This document shows positions 26,096 through 34,093 of a stretch of 64,000 nt of DNA, piece after piece. The stretch is taken from positions 310,001 to 374,000 of the forward strand of contig NZ_JACJQN010000001.1 in the NCBI RefSeq assembly GCF_014696675.1, given 5' to 3'. Position 1 is the first letter of the stretch. Each line of letters opens with the position of its first letter. Source of the stretch: Phormidium tenue FACHB-1052 (GTDB taxonomy: Bacteria > Cyanobacteriota > Cyanobacteriia > Phormidesmidales > Phormidesmidaceae). Below the pieces are notes generated by a model. That model was given only the letters and a program-made list of their open reading frames with translations. It was not told where the DNA came from and made no database searches. Position numbers and translations under genes: made by a program.

Positions 26096-26251
26096 CTAGT
26101 CGCCCATGAGCCAGGTAGTAAATACCAGGGCTATGCCCCCCAGCAGCCAGGGTGAAGGCGCTAATAGCTGGCCTAGGTGGGTAAGGCTGTTGACTACATG
26201 GGCGATCGCCCATGTAGTCAACACACCGATGATCAACATCACAAGTTCCAT
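26096..26251 (-). CDS. 51-residue two-helix membrane protein
   Basis: MELVMLIIGVLTTWAIAHVV and PWLLGGIALVFTTWLMGD are two hydrophobic helices joined by a short polar turn; there is almost nothing else. The frame converges with the bactofilin gene with 34 bp between the stops. I do not recognise a family. Confidence rests on the regular membrane pattern and the fitting start codon. The middle of the gene contains a 34-bp perfect palindrome, which is unusual for coding DNA. Confidence 0.6.
   Translation of the reverse strand: MELVMLIIGVLTTWAIAHVVNSLTHLGQLLAPSPWLLGGIALVFTTWLMGD
26189..26222. repeat. 34-bp perfect palindrome with HIP1 at its centre
   Basis: Each arm is GTTGACTACATGGGCGA and the centre GCGATCGC is the HIP1 octamer. 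It lies inside the 51-residue membrane-protein frame, encoding roughly LTTWAIAHVVN. Confidence 0.95.
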
Positions 26252-26396
26252 CGCTGGTGCCCCCTGCGGTCATTACTAGATACGCTGCTTATATTGAACT
26301 GGTGTCAATGGAGACAGTTTCAACTTCTGTCTATTATGGCTGCCGGTCGCGGCGGTTACCGACCACCATAGAGTTAAACCGTAGGAGGCTGGGGCC

Positions 26397-26879
26397 ATGA
26401 CCATTAAGCATCAACGTCGTGGGGCACTGGCGCTATCAGTAGGGCTTGCCGTGGGTCTGACATCAGCGCTGCCCACCCTGGCCCAGCAGGCCAACTTTGA
26501 ATCGTTCACGCTGTCTGGGGCCACTCCAGCCGCCAGCGTTAGCGGCTTTACCAACGGAATTTCTGCGCTATCTAATATTGCTGGGCGCGATCGCAACGGC
26601 ACCATTTGCGCTGGGTTTGCCGACACCGCCCCCGACCACATCATGGTATTGCAGCAAGACTTCGCCACCCTCACCCTTCAGGTCAACAGCGGCGGCAATG
26701 ACACCAGCCTGCTCATTCAAGGGCCGGATGGCACCGTGCGCTGTGGCGACGACACCGATCGCCGCAACCCCGATGCCTTAGTCCAAGACCAAAATTGGCC
26801 AACGGGTACCTACAGCATTTGGGTAGGCTCTCACCAGCAGGGTCAGCGCTACAACTATTCTCTCAGCGCCAAGCCCTAG
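26397..26879 (+). CDS. Exported PPC-like domain protein
   Basis: A 160-residue protein. Residues 1-29 are a signal peptide (basic KHQRR, then a hydrophobic stretch, cleavage near LPTLAQQ). The mature part is beta-rich: GFADTAPDHIMVLQ, FATLTLQVNSGGNDTSLLI, GPDGTVRCGDDTD and WPTGTYSIWVGS, which fit the bacterial pre-peptidase C-terminal (PPC) type of jelly-roll found in secreted proteins. Two Cys residues may pair. It is preceded by GTAGGAGG as ribosome binding site. Its role outside the cell is unknown. Confidence 0.8.
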   Translation: MTIKHQRRGALALSVGLAVGLTSALPTLAQQANFESFTLSGATPAASVSGFTNGISALSNIAGRDRNGTICAGFADTAPDHIMVLQQDFATLTLQVNSGGNDTSLLIQGPDGTVRCGDDTDRRNPDALVQDQNWPTGTYSIWVGSHQQGQRYNYSLSAKP

Positions 26880-27003
26880 GGCTTGCTCGCATTCACTAGC
26901 CCTAGGCCGTAATGCCGACCTAGAGTAATCCACACCAGCGAAGGGTGTTGGTCAAGGACGTGGCCACGTTAGGATAGGGAAGCTGCAGTTAACTCCATTG
27001 CCT

Positions 27004-27741
27004 GTGCTCACCACCCTGATTGCCGATTTTCGCATCGTCTTCGAGCGTGACCCAGCGGCCCGCAACTGGCTAGAGGTGCTCACCTGCTATCCTGGCCTCC
27101 ACGCCCTAGGACTGCACCGTTTCAGTCATTGGCTTTGGAACCTGGGCCTGCCCGTGGTGCCCCGCATCATCTCTCACCTGGCACGGTTCCTGACCGGCAT
27201 CGAAATTCACCCAGGGGCCACCATCGGCAAGGGCGTTTTCATCGACCACGGCATGGGGGTGGTGATTGGTGAAACCGCCATCGTTGGCGACTACGCCCTG
27301 ATCTACCAGGGTGTCACCTTAGGGGGTACTGGCAAGGAAGTCGGCAAGCGCCACCCCACGCTAGGCAACAACGTGGTTGTTGGAGCCGGTGCCAAAGTAC
27401 TGGGCAATATTTATCTCGGACACAACGTGCGCATCGGCGCTGGCTCGGTGGTACTGCGAGAGGTGCCCTCCGACTGCACGGTGGTCGGTGTGCCTGGGCG
27501 CATCGTGTATCGAGCTGGAGAGCGTGTAGAACCCTTAGAGCATGGCCGCCTACCCGACTCCGAAGCCCAGGTGATTCGCGCCCTGCTCGATCGCATTGAA
27601 GCATTGGAAAAAGAAGTTCAATCCCTGGGGCAAGTGCGCCGAGACCCTGTCTTAGTGGGCGCGGTTCGCTCCCAAGACGGGGTTTACTGCCGCTTGCAAG
27701 ACCGCGTCCTCGAAGAATTCCTAGATGGCAGCGGTATTTAA
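27004..27741 (+). CDS. cysE: Serine O-acetyltransferase (short cyanobacterial/plant-like form)
   Basis: A 245-residue enzyme that acetylates L-serine for cysteine synthesis. A GTG start is chosen because the next residues [20 protein letters not shown] match family N-termini; a TTG two codons upstream is also open. The C-terminal left-handed beta-helix hexapeptide repeats include the catalytic region [17 protein letters not shown] and [21 protein letters not shown] trimer-of-dimers fold is expected. The following 45 residues carry a coiled-coil-like extension ([19 protein letters not shown]). A clear terminator follows. Confidence 0.95.
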   Translation: MLTTLIADFRIVFERDPAARNWLEVLTCYPGLHALGLHRFSHWLWNLGLPVVPRIISHLARFLTGIEIHPGATIGKGVFIDHGMGVVIGETAIVGDYALIYQGVTLGGTGKEVGKRHPTLGNNVVVGAGAKVLGNIYLGHNVRIGAGSVVLREVPSDCTVVGVPGRIVYRAGERVEPLEHGRLPDSEAQVIRALLDRIEALEKEVQSLGQVRRDPVLVGAVRSQDGVYCRLQDRVLEEFLDGSGI

Positions 27742-27780
27742 CTCAAGTATCCCTAATATTCCAAGACGAAAGTGCTTTTG

Positions 27781-27830
27781 AACATCACGCAGGCCCGGCA
27801 TCATAACGCTAGGCCTGCGTGATGTTTATT
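27781..27830 (+). terminator. Intrinsic terminator after cysE
   Basis: A 15-bp stem AACATCACGCAGGCC / GGCCTGCGTGATGTT with a 16-nt loop and the tail TATTTTGG. It begins 40 bp after the stop. Confidence 0.85.
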
Positions 27831-28419
27831 TTGGATCCAGCCTCTGTCACAAAACGTACTCCGTAATAGCGCTGAGAAAATGTCCGCTGACTAACCCCAA
27901 TGTAAGGAATTGCTTACAAAATCTAGCGATCGAAACAGTAGATTTGCCCGAGTAATAGTTGATCCAACTGGGACAAATCACACTGAGGGCAGTCTCGAAA
28001 AGCCACACGATTGTTTCTATAAGAAAGAAAATATAAAGAAAGAGGGTAGTTTATTTGTTCTAGTAAATCAATTTTGATGGCGATCGCTCTTAGTTCTAGG
28101 GAGGGTGTTTTGGTTGCAGCTTAAGCATTTCAGCCGATTCAATCGTTTCTCCCAAAGTTAGGGTGGTACATCACCTAGCATTGCAGTTAAAATTGAAAAG
28201 CCATGGCGACGCCGATGTATTTCTCCAGATAGAGGCGGCGGCGACCTGGGCCAACAGCACCAAGTCAGTGTCGTAAACGTCTAGGTGGCTAGACACTTAT
28301 CACTGGGTTCTCCAAAAATAGATCCGCACTTTTTCGGAACTGTGGGCATCTATCTAACGGAGCTGTTAATCTGATCACAGTCTTTGTCTTTCAATTTTAA
28401 GGAGCACGAGGATCGCGGC
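27831..28419 (+). promoter_or_regulatory. Long leader/promoter region of sigA
   Basis: 589 bp without a supportable gene. It contains an A/G-rich run (AAGAAAGAAAATATAAAGAAAG near 28022), a GCGATCGCT and the ribosome binding site AAGGAGC at 28399-28405. Long 5' leaders are known for cyanobacterial sigma-factor genes; I cannot place promoter boxes with confidence. Confidence 0.5.
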
Positions 28420-29559
28420 ATGACCCAAGCAAATCATCTGCTCGGCACCATCAACCCTGAAACTGAACTCGATCTACTGATCGACGGTAATGATAGTGAC
28501 GAGAATTTTGTTGCCCAAGATGACGAGGCCGGCGCCGATGACAAAGCGCCGAAGGGGAAGGTAACCCGCCGCCGAGCTCAAACCAAAAAGCGCCACTACA
28601 CCGAAGACTCTATTCGTCTCTATCTGCAAGAGATTGGCCGAATTCGCCTACTGCGGGCCGAAGAAGAAATTGAGCTAGCCCGCAAGATCGCCGACCTGCT
28701 CAAGCTAGAGCGCCTTCACGACGAGCTGTTTGACTCTTTAGAGCGCGATCCCTCGGATATTGAGTGGGCCGCTGCCGTCAGCCAAGACGAAGGCAAAGAC
28801 TATACCCTAGCCAGCTTCCGCCACCGTCTGCACATTGGTCGCCGCGCCAAAGACAAAATGGTGCAGTCAAACCTGCGTCTGGTGGTGTCGATCGCCAAAA
28901 AGTACATGAACCGTGGTCTCTCCTTCCAAGACCTAATTCAGGAAGGCAGTCTGGGCCTGATTCGCGCCGCTGAGAAGTTTGACCACGAAAAGGGCTACAA
29001 GTTCTCGACCTACGCCACCTGGTGGATTCGTCAGGCCATCACCCGAGCGATCGCCGATCAGTCCCGCACCATTCGCCTGCCGGTGCACCTCTACGAGACC
29101 ATCTCTCGCATCAAAAAGACCACCAAGCTACTCTCTCAAGAACTAGGCCGCAAGCCCACCGAAGAAGAAATCGCCACTCGCATGGAAATGACCATCGAGA
29201 AGCTGCGGTTTATTGCCAAGTCGGCCCAGTTACCTATTTCCCTTGAGACTCCCATCGGTAAAGAAGAAGATTCTCGCCTGGGCGATTTCATCGAATCGGA
29301 CGGCGAAACCCCTGAAGATCAAGTCTCCAAAAGCCTCCTTCGGGAAGACCTGGAAAGCGTTTTGGGCACCCTTAGCCCCCGTGAACGGGATGTGCTACGC
29401 CTGCGCTACGGCCTCGACGATGGTCGGATGAAAACCCTGGAAGAAATTGGCCAGATTTTCAACGTTACCCGCGAGCGCATTCGCCAGATTGAAGCCAAGG
29501 CTCTGCGCAAGCTGCGCCACCCTAATCGCAACAGCATCTTGAAAGAGTACATTCGCTAG
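28420..29559 (+). CDS. sigA: Principal RNA polymerase sigma factor SigA (RpoD)
   Basis: A 379-residue group 1 sigma-70 factor. I start at [18 protein letters not shown], which matches cyanobacterial SigA N-termini; a TTG 12 codons upstream is open but less likely. Region 1.2 is [16 protein letters not shown], region 2 is [20 protein letters not shown] then [20 protein letters not shown], region 3 is [13 protein letters not shown] and region 4.2 is [20 protein letters not shown]. The acidic N-terminus is short as in cyanobacteria. It reads most housekeeping promoters. A strong terminator follows. Confidence 0.96.
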   Translation: MTQANHLLGTINPETELDLLIDGNDSDENFVAQDDEAGADDKAPKGKVTRRRAQTKKRHYTEDSIRLYLQEIGRIRLLRAEEEIELARKIADLLKLERLHDELFDSLERDPSDIEWAAAVSQDEGKDYTLASFRHRLHIGRRAKDKMVQSNLRLVVSIAKKYMNRGLSFQDLIQEGSLGLIRAAEKFDHEKGYKFSTYATWWIRQAITRAIADQSRTIRLPVHLYETISRIKKTTKLLSQELGRKPTEEEIATRMEMTIEKLRFIAKSAQLPISLETPIGKEEDSRLGDFIESDGETPEDQVSKSLLREDLESVLGTLSPRERDVLRLRYGLDDGRMKTLEEIGQIFNVTRERIRQIEAKALRKLRHPNRNSILKEYIR

Positions 29560-29620
29560 GGTCAACCTGACTTCAGTCCTTTGGTTGAAGGATTAGAGCA
29601 ATACTGAACGAAACCCACGG

Positions 29621-29655
29621 AAAAAAGGCTGCCTATAGGCAGCCTTTTTTATTGG
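29621..29655 (+). terminator. Intrinsic terminator after sigA
   Basis: A 13-bp stem AAAAAAGGCTGCC / GGCAGCCTTTTTT around TATA, followed by ATTGG. The rest of the 305-bp sigA-lexA gap holds only the lexA promoter area. Confidence 0.93.
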
Positions 29656-29823
29656 CACGGCAACCGCTGCTCTAGGCAGGCTAGTTCTAAGTTGGCACTG
29701 GCCACAGATGGCTGTTGCTCTTAAGGTGTGCTGACTTAAAGTGGAATAATTGTCCTCCGGTGCGGCATTAGTACTGACTTACCCAGAGGTTTGTTGATAG
29801 AGTAGACAGATTGTCGCCCAGTT

Positions 29824-29837
29824 GGTACACTTGTTCC
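29824..29837 (+). promoter_or_regulatory. LexA (SOS) box upstream of lexA
   Basis: GGTACACTTGTTCC fits the cyanobacterial LexA consensus RGTACNNNDGTWCB at every specified position. It is 27 bp before the lexA ATG, where bound LexA would block its own gene. Confidence 0.85.
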
Positions 29838-29864
29838 ATGATCCAACGCCGTGGCTAAATCCCT

Positions 29865-30479
29865 ATGGAATCTTTAACAACTGCCCAACAGGAGCTCTAC
29901 GACTGGTTAGTTGAGTACATCCGGGCTAATCAGCACTCCCCCTCCATTCGCCAAATGATGCGGGCGATGAACCTGCGTTCTCCTGCACCCATTCAAAGCC
30001 GCCTAGAACACCTCAAGAACAAGGGCTACATTGAGTGGAGCGAAGGGAAAGCACGCACGATTCGCGTTCGGGACAAGGTTCGTGGTGTGCCCATTCTTGG
30101 CACTATTGCCGCTGGTTTCGTCAACGAGGCATTTACCGATACCGTCGAGCGTCTCGATCTAAATGGGCTACCCATTCAGTCTGGTGACTATGCCCTCAAG
30201 GTTACCGGAGACAGCATGATCGAGGCCATGATTCAGGATGGGGATGTGGTCATTATGCGTCCGGTAAAAGATCCCCAGGGCATCCGTGAGGGGACTATTG
30301 TCGCAGCTCGGGTTGAGAGCGGCACTACCCTCAAATCATTTCACCGTGAGGGCAACCAGGTACATCTCAAACCTGCCAACCCTAAGTACCCGGTGATGGA
30401 GTTTCCAGCAGATCTCGTAGACGTACAGGGTCGGCTAGTGGCCGTGTGGCGCGGCATCGATCCAGACTTTACCGTCTGA
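29865..30479 (+). CDS. lexA: LexA repressor
   Basis: A 204-residue regulator. The winged HTH (about 1-65) holds SPSIRQMMRAMNLRSPAPIQ. The self-cleavage site Ala83-Gly84 is present in GTIAAGFVNEAF, and the Ser117 (TGDSMIEAM) and Lys157 (TTLKSFHRE) dyad is intact. Some cyanobacteria, such as Synechocystis, have LexA with a changed site or dyad and without an SOS role; this protein looks competent for RecA-dependent autocleavage. An SOS-box lies in its promoter. Its 3' end overlaps the convergent gene by 11 bp and its terminator lies inside that gene. Confidence 0.97.
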   Translation: MESLTTAQQELYDWLVEYIRANQHSPSIRQMMRAMNLRSPAPIQSRLEHLKNKGYIEWSEGKARTIRVRDKVRGVPILGTIAAGFVNEAFTDTVERLDLNGLPIQSGDYALKVTGDSMIEAMIQDGDVVIMRPVKDPQGIREGTIVAARVESGTTLKSFHREGNQVHLKPANPKYPVMEFPADLVDVQGRLVAVWRGIDPDFTV

Positions 30480-31095
30480 CATTCTTCCAATGACTAATGC
30501 TCCTGGCCGCTGTTGTTAACCACAACAGCGGTTTTTTAATGATTAGCAGTGGGGTTATTCGAGCGGTTGTCTGCGGCAGGGCAGCTTCGGAGTCTGGCTC
30601 CGGTTCTGCCACGGGCGGGTGGTTGAGGCAGTACAAGCATTGCTCTAATGTCTCTCGTACCGACTCGTGGGTGTATTGATCATCGGAGTGAGGGGGCTGC
30701 CCAGGCTGCTGGAAGTGGGGGCGACTATCGTAAATTTGGCCCCAGGTAACGTCGGTTTGGCGCACCAGTTCGTAGAGGGTTACGGGCGATCGCAGCACCG
30801 TTACCAGCAAATCCTTTACCGCTTCAGCAGGGTGCCCCACGTGTTGACTGAGGCGGTGCTCATCGTCCACTAGCCACTGCTCCAGCACTCGATGCAGAGC
30901 GCCAGGGCCATCCACCAAGGATTCTTTTAGCGCTTGCTGGGCACCATGTTTAGCCTGCACAAGCCGCGGAATGGGCGATTCCCCTTTCATGAAGTTGCCC
31001 GCCTCTTGGCCAATGGCGTCAGCCAGGGTAAACGGACGACTGAGACGCAATTCTTGCTGAATATCGGGGATGTCGTCTTGGGAGGCAGGGGTCAT
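30469..31095 (-). CDS. Conserved protein of unknown function, last gene of the rlmD-lpxD operon
   Basis: A 208-residue, mostly helical, soluble protein; I recognise no family. An N-terminal segment (about 15-100) contains PFTLADAIGQEAGNFMKGES and KDLLVTVLRSPVTLYELV. A short region near residues 120-160 (PHSDDQYTHESVRETLEQCL) is followed by a Pro/Glu-rich linker and a more hydrophobic tail (TPLLIIKKPLLWLTT). It starts 19 bp after lpxD on the same strand and probably shares its transcript. Its end overlaps lexA. Confidence 0.75.
   Translation of the reverse strand: MTPASQDDIPDIQQELRLSRPFTLADAIGQEAGNFMKGESPIPRLVQAKHGAQQALKESLVDGPGALHRVLEQWLVDDEHRLSQHVGHPAEAVKDLLVTVLRSPVTLYELVRQTDVTWGQIYDSRPHFQQPGQPPHSDDQYTHESVRETLEQCLYCLNHPPVAEPEPDSEAALPQTTARITPLLIIKKPLLWLTTAARSISHWKNVRR
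30507..30537 (+). terminator. Intrinsic terminator of lexA within the opposing gene
   Basis: Stem CCGCTGTTGT / ACAACAGCGG with the 5-nt loop TAACC followed by TTTTTT. It lies inside the C-terminal coding part of the minus-strand gene. Confidence 0.9.
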
Positions 31096-31114
31096 GGAAT
31101 AGGGCTACAAGGAG

Positions 31115-32152
31115 CTAGGGTAAGTGCTTTTGCAGACGCTGAATAGTCTTATACAGTTCGGGCAGACGACGGTACACCGCTGAGGCCTTGAGAGAGATTT
31201 TGTGGGGTAGAGCCGGCGAGCCGGTCACAATTTCGCCGGGGGCGACGTCACCATGGATGCCGGCTTTAGCGGTGGCGATCGCGCCCTCACCAATTACGGC
31301 CTGGTTGGCAATGCCTACCTGGCCCGCCAAAATTACCCGGTTGCCGATGGTGACGCCCCCGGCCATGCCCACCTGGCCGGCCATCACTACTCCCTCGCCC
31401 ACCTGGCAGCCGTGGGCAATATGAACCATATTGTCAAGCTTGGTGCCGCGCCCCACGCGAGTCGTGCCTACGGCAGGGCGATCGATGGTAGAGTTGCTGC
31501 CCACCCGCACGCCGTCATCGATGACGACAATGCCTGACTGCTCCATTTTTTCCCACCCGTGGGGAGTGGGCACAAAGCCGAACCCCTCGGCCCCAATCAC
31601 TGCGCCGCTGTGGATGGCGCAGTCGGCTCCAATCTGAGTACGCTCATGGATGGTGCAGTTGGCGTGAAGCACGGTGCGATCGCCCACCCGCACCTGGGGA
31701 TAAATCACCACGTTGGGGTGAACGCAGACCCCCTCTCCCAAGCAGACTCCCGCTTGAATTACCGCGTTGGCCCCAATGGAGACATTGTCGCCATAGGTGG
31801 CCGTTGGATCAATTACGGCGGTGGGGTGAATGCCGGGGGCAGGCTGGTAGGGCGTATAGAACAGCGCAATGGCCCGCGCAAAGGCCAGGCGCGGGTCAGG
31901 GGTGCTGAGCCAAGCGATGCCGCGTTCGGTAGCCTTGGCCTGCAACACAGGATTCTGAGGCAAAATCAGGGCGTCAGCCTGGGTAGTACCGACAAAATTG
32001 GCGAACTTGTCTCCCTCAATGTAGCTCAGCAGGCCGACCGAGGCTTGGTCAACGGCTGCCACGCCAGCGATCTCGGGATCGTGGCCGGGGTTGGCAGTCA
32101 GACTAGAGGCAACGGTAATCTGAATTTTGTCGGCAATGGTGCTGAACTTCAT
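31115..32152 (-). CDS. lpxD: UDP-3-O-(3-hydroxyacyl)glucosamine N-acyltransferase
   Basis: A 345-residue enzyme of lipid A synthesis that adds the second acyl chain to UDP-glucosamine in the cytoplasm. An N-terminal uridine-binding domain (about 1-105) is followed by a left-handed beta-helix of hexapeptide repeats ([17 protein letters not shown]...). The catalytic His lies in [11 protein letters not shown], and [10 protein letters not shown] is conserved. The C-terminal helix ([20 protein letters not shown]) is present. It is 37 bp downstream of the rlmD-like gene in one operon. Confidence 0.97.
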   Translation of the reverse strand: MKFSTIADKIQITVASSLTANPGHDPEIAGVAAVDQASVGLLSYIEGDKFANFVGTTQADALILPQNPVLQAKATERGIAWLSTPDPRLAFARAIALFYTPYQPAPGIHPTAVIDPTATYGDNVSIGANAVIQAGVCLGEGVCVHPNVVIYPQVRVGDRTVLHANCTIHERTQIGADCAIHSGAVIGAEGFGFVPTPHGWEKMEQSGIVVIDDGVRVGSNSTIDRPAVGTTRVGRGTKLDNMVHIAHGCQVGEGVVMAGQVGMAGGVTIGNRVILAGQVGIANQAVIGEGAIATAKAGIHGDVAPGEIVTGSPALPHKISLKASAVYRRLPELYKTIQRLQKHLP

Positions 32153-32189
32153 AGGAGCTGAGAGAAATGCAGTAAAACCAATCTGGCTT

Positions 32190-33557
32190 TTACGCTACCA
32201 GAAATGCGACGCATTCTACGTGGGGGGTCTGGGGAAAGAAGTCAGCGGGTTGGGCTTTGGTCAGACTATAGCCGCCCTCTTCCCGCAGAATTTTGAGGTC
32301 ACGCGCCAGGGTGGCAGGGTCACAGCTCATGTAGACGATTCGGGGTGGACGAAGTTCGATCAGAGCATCGAGCACGGAGCGATCGCAGCCCTTACGGGGC
32401 GGATCAAGCACGACTATATCCAGTGGATCGCTCAGGCTAGCGGCTGCCTCAACCAGCAATGCACCGACATCTCCAGCACGAAATTCGACATTGTCGATGC
32501 CGTTGAGCCCTGCGTTGGCCAAGCCCTGAGCTACAGCTTCTGCTTGAACCTCTAGGCCCATCACCCGCTTGGCCTGTTGAGCCAGGGGCAGCGTCAAGGT
32601 ACCCACCCCGCAGTAGGCGTCGATAACGGTTTCGCTGCCGGTGAGCTGTAGCTCGTTCAAAATAATCTGCAACACCTGCTCAGCCTGCTCGGTGTTGACC
32701 TGAAAGAACGTGGTGGCGTGAATGCGAAACCGCAGTCCGGCAAACAGTTCTTCGATGTAGGGCACACCGTCAATTACCAGGGTTTCGGCCCCAAAAATGG
32801 CGTTGGTCTTGTCGGGGTTGAGGTTGACACACACGCCGACGAGGTCGGGGTAACGCTCGCGCCACTCCTGGGCCTGCAATTCTATGTCTTTAAGATTAGG
32901 CGCTGTGGAGACCAGAGTGAGCAGCATCTGCCCGGTGCGGCGGCCCACCCGTAGCGACAGGTGGCGCAGCCTGCCCTGGTGCTTGCTCTCGGTATAGATT
33001 GACCAGCCCCGCTCCTGAATATCGCGCTTGATCTCGGCCAGCAGCGGGTTCAGGCGCTCGTCCTGCACGGGGCACTGGTTGAGGTTGACCAGTTTGTGGG
33101 TGCCCTGGCGAAAGTAGCCGGCCTTGACCTGGCCTTCGGGCGATCGCCCCAGGGGATAGGTCGCCTTGTTGCGGTAGCCCAAGGGAGCTTCAGACGCTAA
33201 AATCGGCATCACCTTGGGATTTTCAAAGCCACCTAGACGCGTAAAGGCGTCGAGCACCTGCTGCTGTTTAGCCGCTAGCTGGGATGGGTAGTTAATAGAC
33301 TGCCACTGACAACCACCACACTTGTCAGCCACAATGCAGGCCGCTCGAATGCGATCGGGTGACGGGGTCAGCAACTGCCGTACCTTGGCCCGACCAAAGG
33401 TAGGCTTGGCCTGCACCAACCGCGCCCGCACCAGGTCGCCAGGTACGGTGTCGGGCACAAATACCACCCGATCCTGCCAACGGCCAATGCCGTCACCGCT
33501 GCTACTCAGGTCAGTAATCTCCAGATCAAGGGTTTCCCCCTGTTGCCACTGGTCCAT
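32190..33557 (-). CDS. rlmD: 23S rRNA (uracil-C5)-methyltransferase, RlmD/RumA family
   Basis: A 455-residue enzyme that transfers methyl from S-adenosylmethionine to a uracil C5 in 23S rRNA. A TRAM domain (about 1-65) is followed by the Fe-S cluster Cys region ([14 protein letters not shown] and NQCPVQ). SAM motif I is [14 protein letters not shown], motif DPPRKGCD follows, and [11 protein letters not shown] contains the catalytic Cys. RlmD and RlmC/TrmA-type paralogues cannot be told apart with certainty here, so the target position is probable, not proven. It is the first gene of a three-gene operon. Confidence 0.9.
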   Translation of the reverse strand: MDQWQQGETLDLEITDLSSSGDGIGRWQDRVVFVPDTVPGDLVRARLVQAKPTFGRAKVRQLLTPSPDRIRAACIVADKCGGCQWQSINYPSQLAAKQQQVLDAFTRLGGFENPKVMPILASEAPLGYRNKATYPLGRSPEGQVKAGYFRQGTHKLVNLNQCPVQDERLNPLLAEIKRDIQERGWSIYTESKHQGRLRHLSLRVGRRTGQMLLTLVSTAPNLKDIELQAQEWRERYPDLVGVCVNLNPDKTNAIFGAETLVIDGVPYIEELFAGLRFRIHATTFFQVNTEQAEQVLQIILNELQLTGSETVIDAYCGVGTLTLPLAQQAKRVMGLEVQAEAVAQGLANAGLNGIDNVEFRAGDVGALLVEAAASLSDPLDIVVLDPPRKGCDRSVLDALIELRPPRIVYMSCDPATLARDLKILREEGGYSLTKAQPADFFPQTPHVECVAFLVA

Positions 33558-33772
33558 GGCCGTGCTCCTGCTGTGCTGCTCATCTGCCTATCGACTGTAG
33601 CAAGGGAAACGACCGATGGGGTGACCCGTGACCTAACGAAACCCAACATGTTGGCTAGAAAATAGAGGGAGAGCCCGACGGTGAACGATCTGAGCTCTAG
33701 GGAATAAGGTTTACCGCGGCACCCTGAACCCAGCACTTTCACCTAACCCGGTGGACGTAAGCGAGTTTTTGC

Positions 33773-33946
33773 CTAATCTTCGTCGCGCAAAGCCTCTATG
33801 GTTTCAGCACTGAGTAGAGGTTTAAGCTGCGCCTGCACGGTTTCCGGTTGATTCCCCCAAAGCATTTTACAAAAGGCACTTTTGCCCTGCTGGCTGGCCT
33901 GGTTAAAGACGCTGGCCAATTTTTCACAGTTGGTGGTATCGCCCAT
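33773..33946 (-). CDS. Small helical protein, unknown function
   Basis: A 57-residue protein (MGDTTNCEKLASVFNQASQQ... ending ALRDED); an ATG five codons upstream is also open. It looks like a compact two- to three-helix protein with two Cys 22 residues apart and the conserved-looking patch AFCKMLWGNQPETV. I do not know a family. It is encoded alone, 145 bp upstream of the clpC terminator region on the minus strand. Confidence 0.55.
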   Translation of the reverse strand: MGDTTNCEKLASVFNQASQQGKSAFCKMLWGNQPETVQAQLKPLLSAETIEALRDED

Positions 33947-34022
33947 GGTGAAACCTGTCAAATGGTGATGTCAGCATACCGGCTCAAGGCCGCTGTCGCA
34001 TGTCCCTTAAAAGTAAGAAATA

Positions 34023-34052
34023 AAATGCCGTCCCCCAAGGAGAACGGCATTT
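34023..34052 (-). terminator. Intrinsic terminator after clpC
   Basis: Stem AAATGCCGT / ACGGCATTT with a 12-nt loop, about 40 bp beyond the clpC stop on the minus strand. The T-run in that direction is short (ATTTTA). Confidence 0.7.
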
Positions 34053-34093
34053 CCAACAGCAGATGATTTACACCAGTGTTTTGCTCTTAGCGT

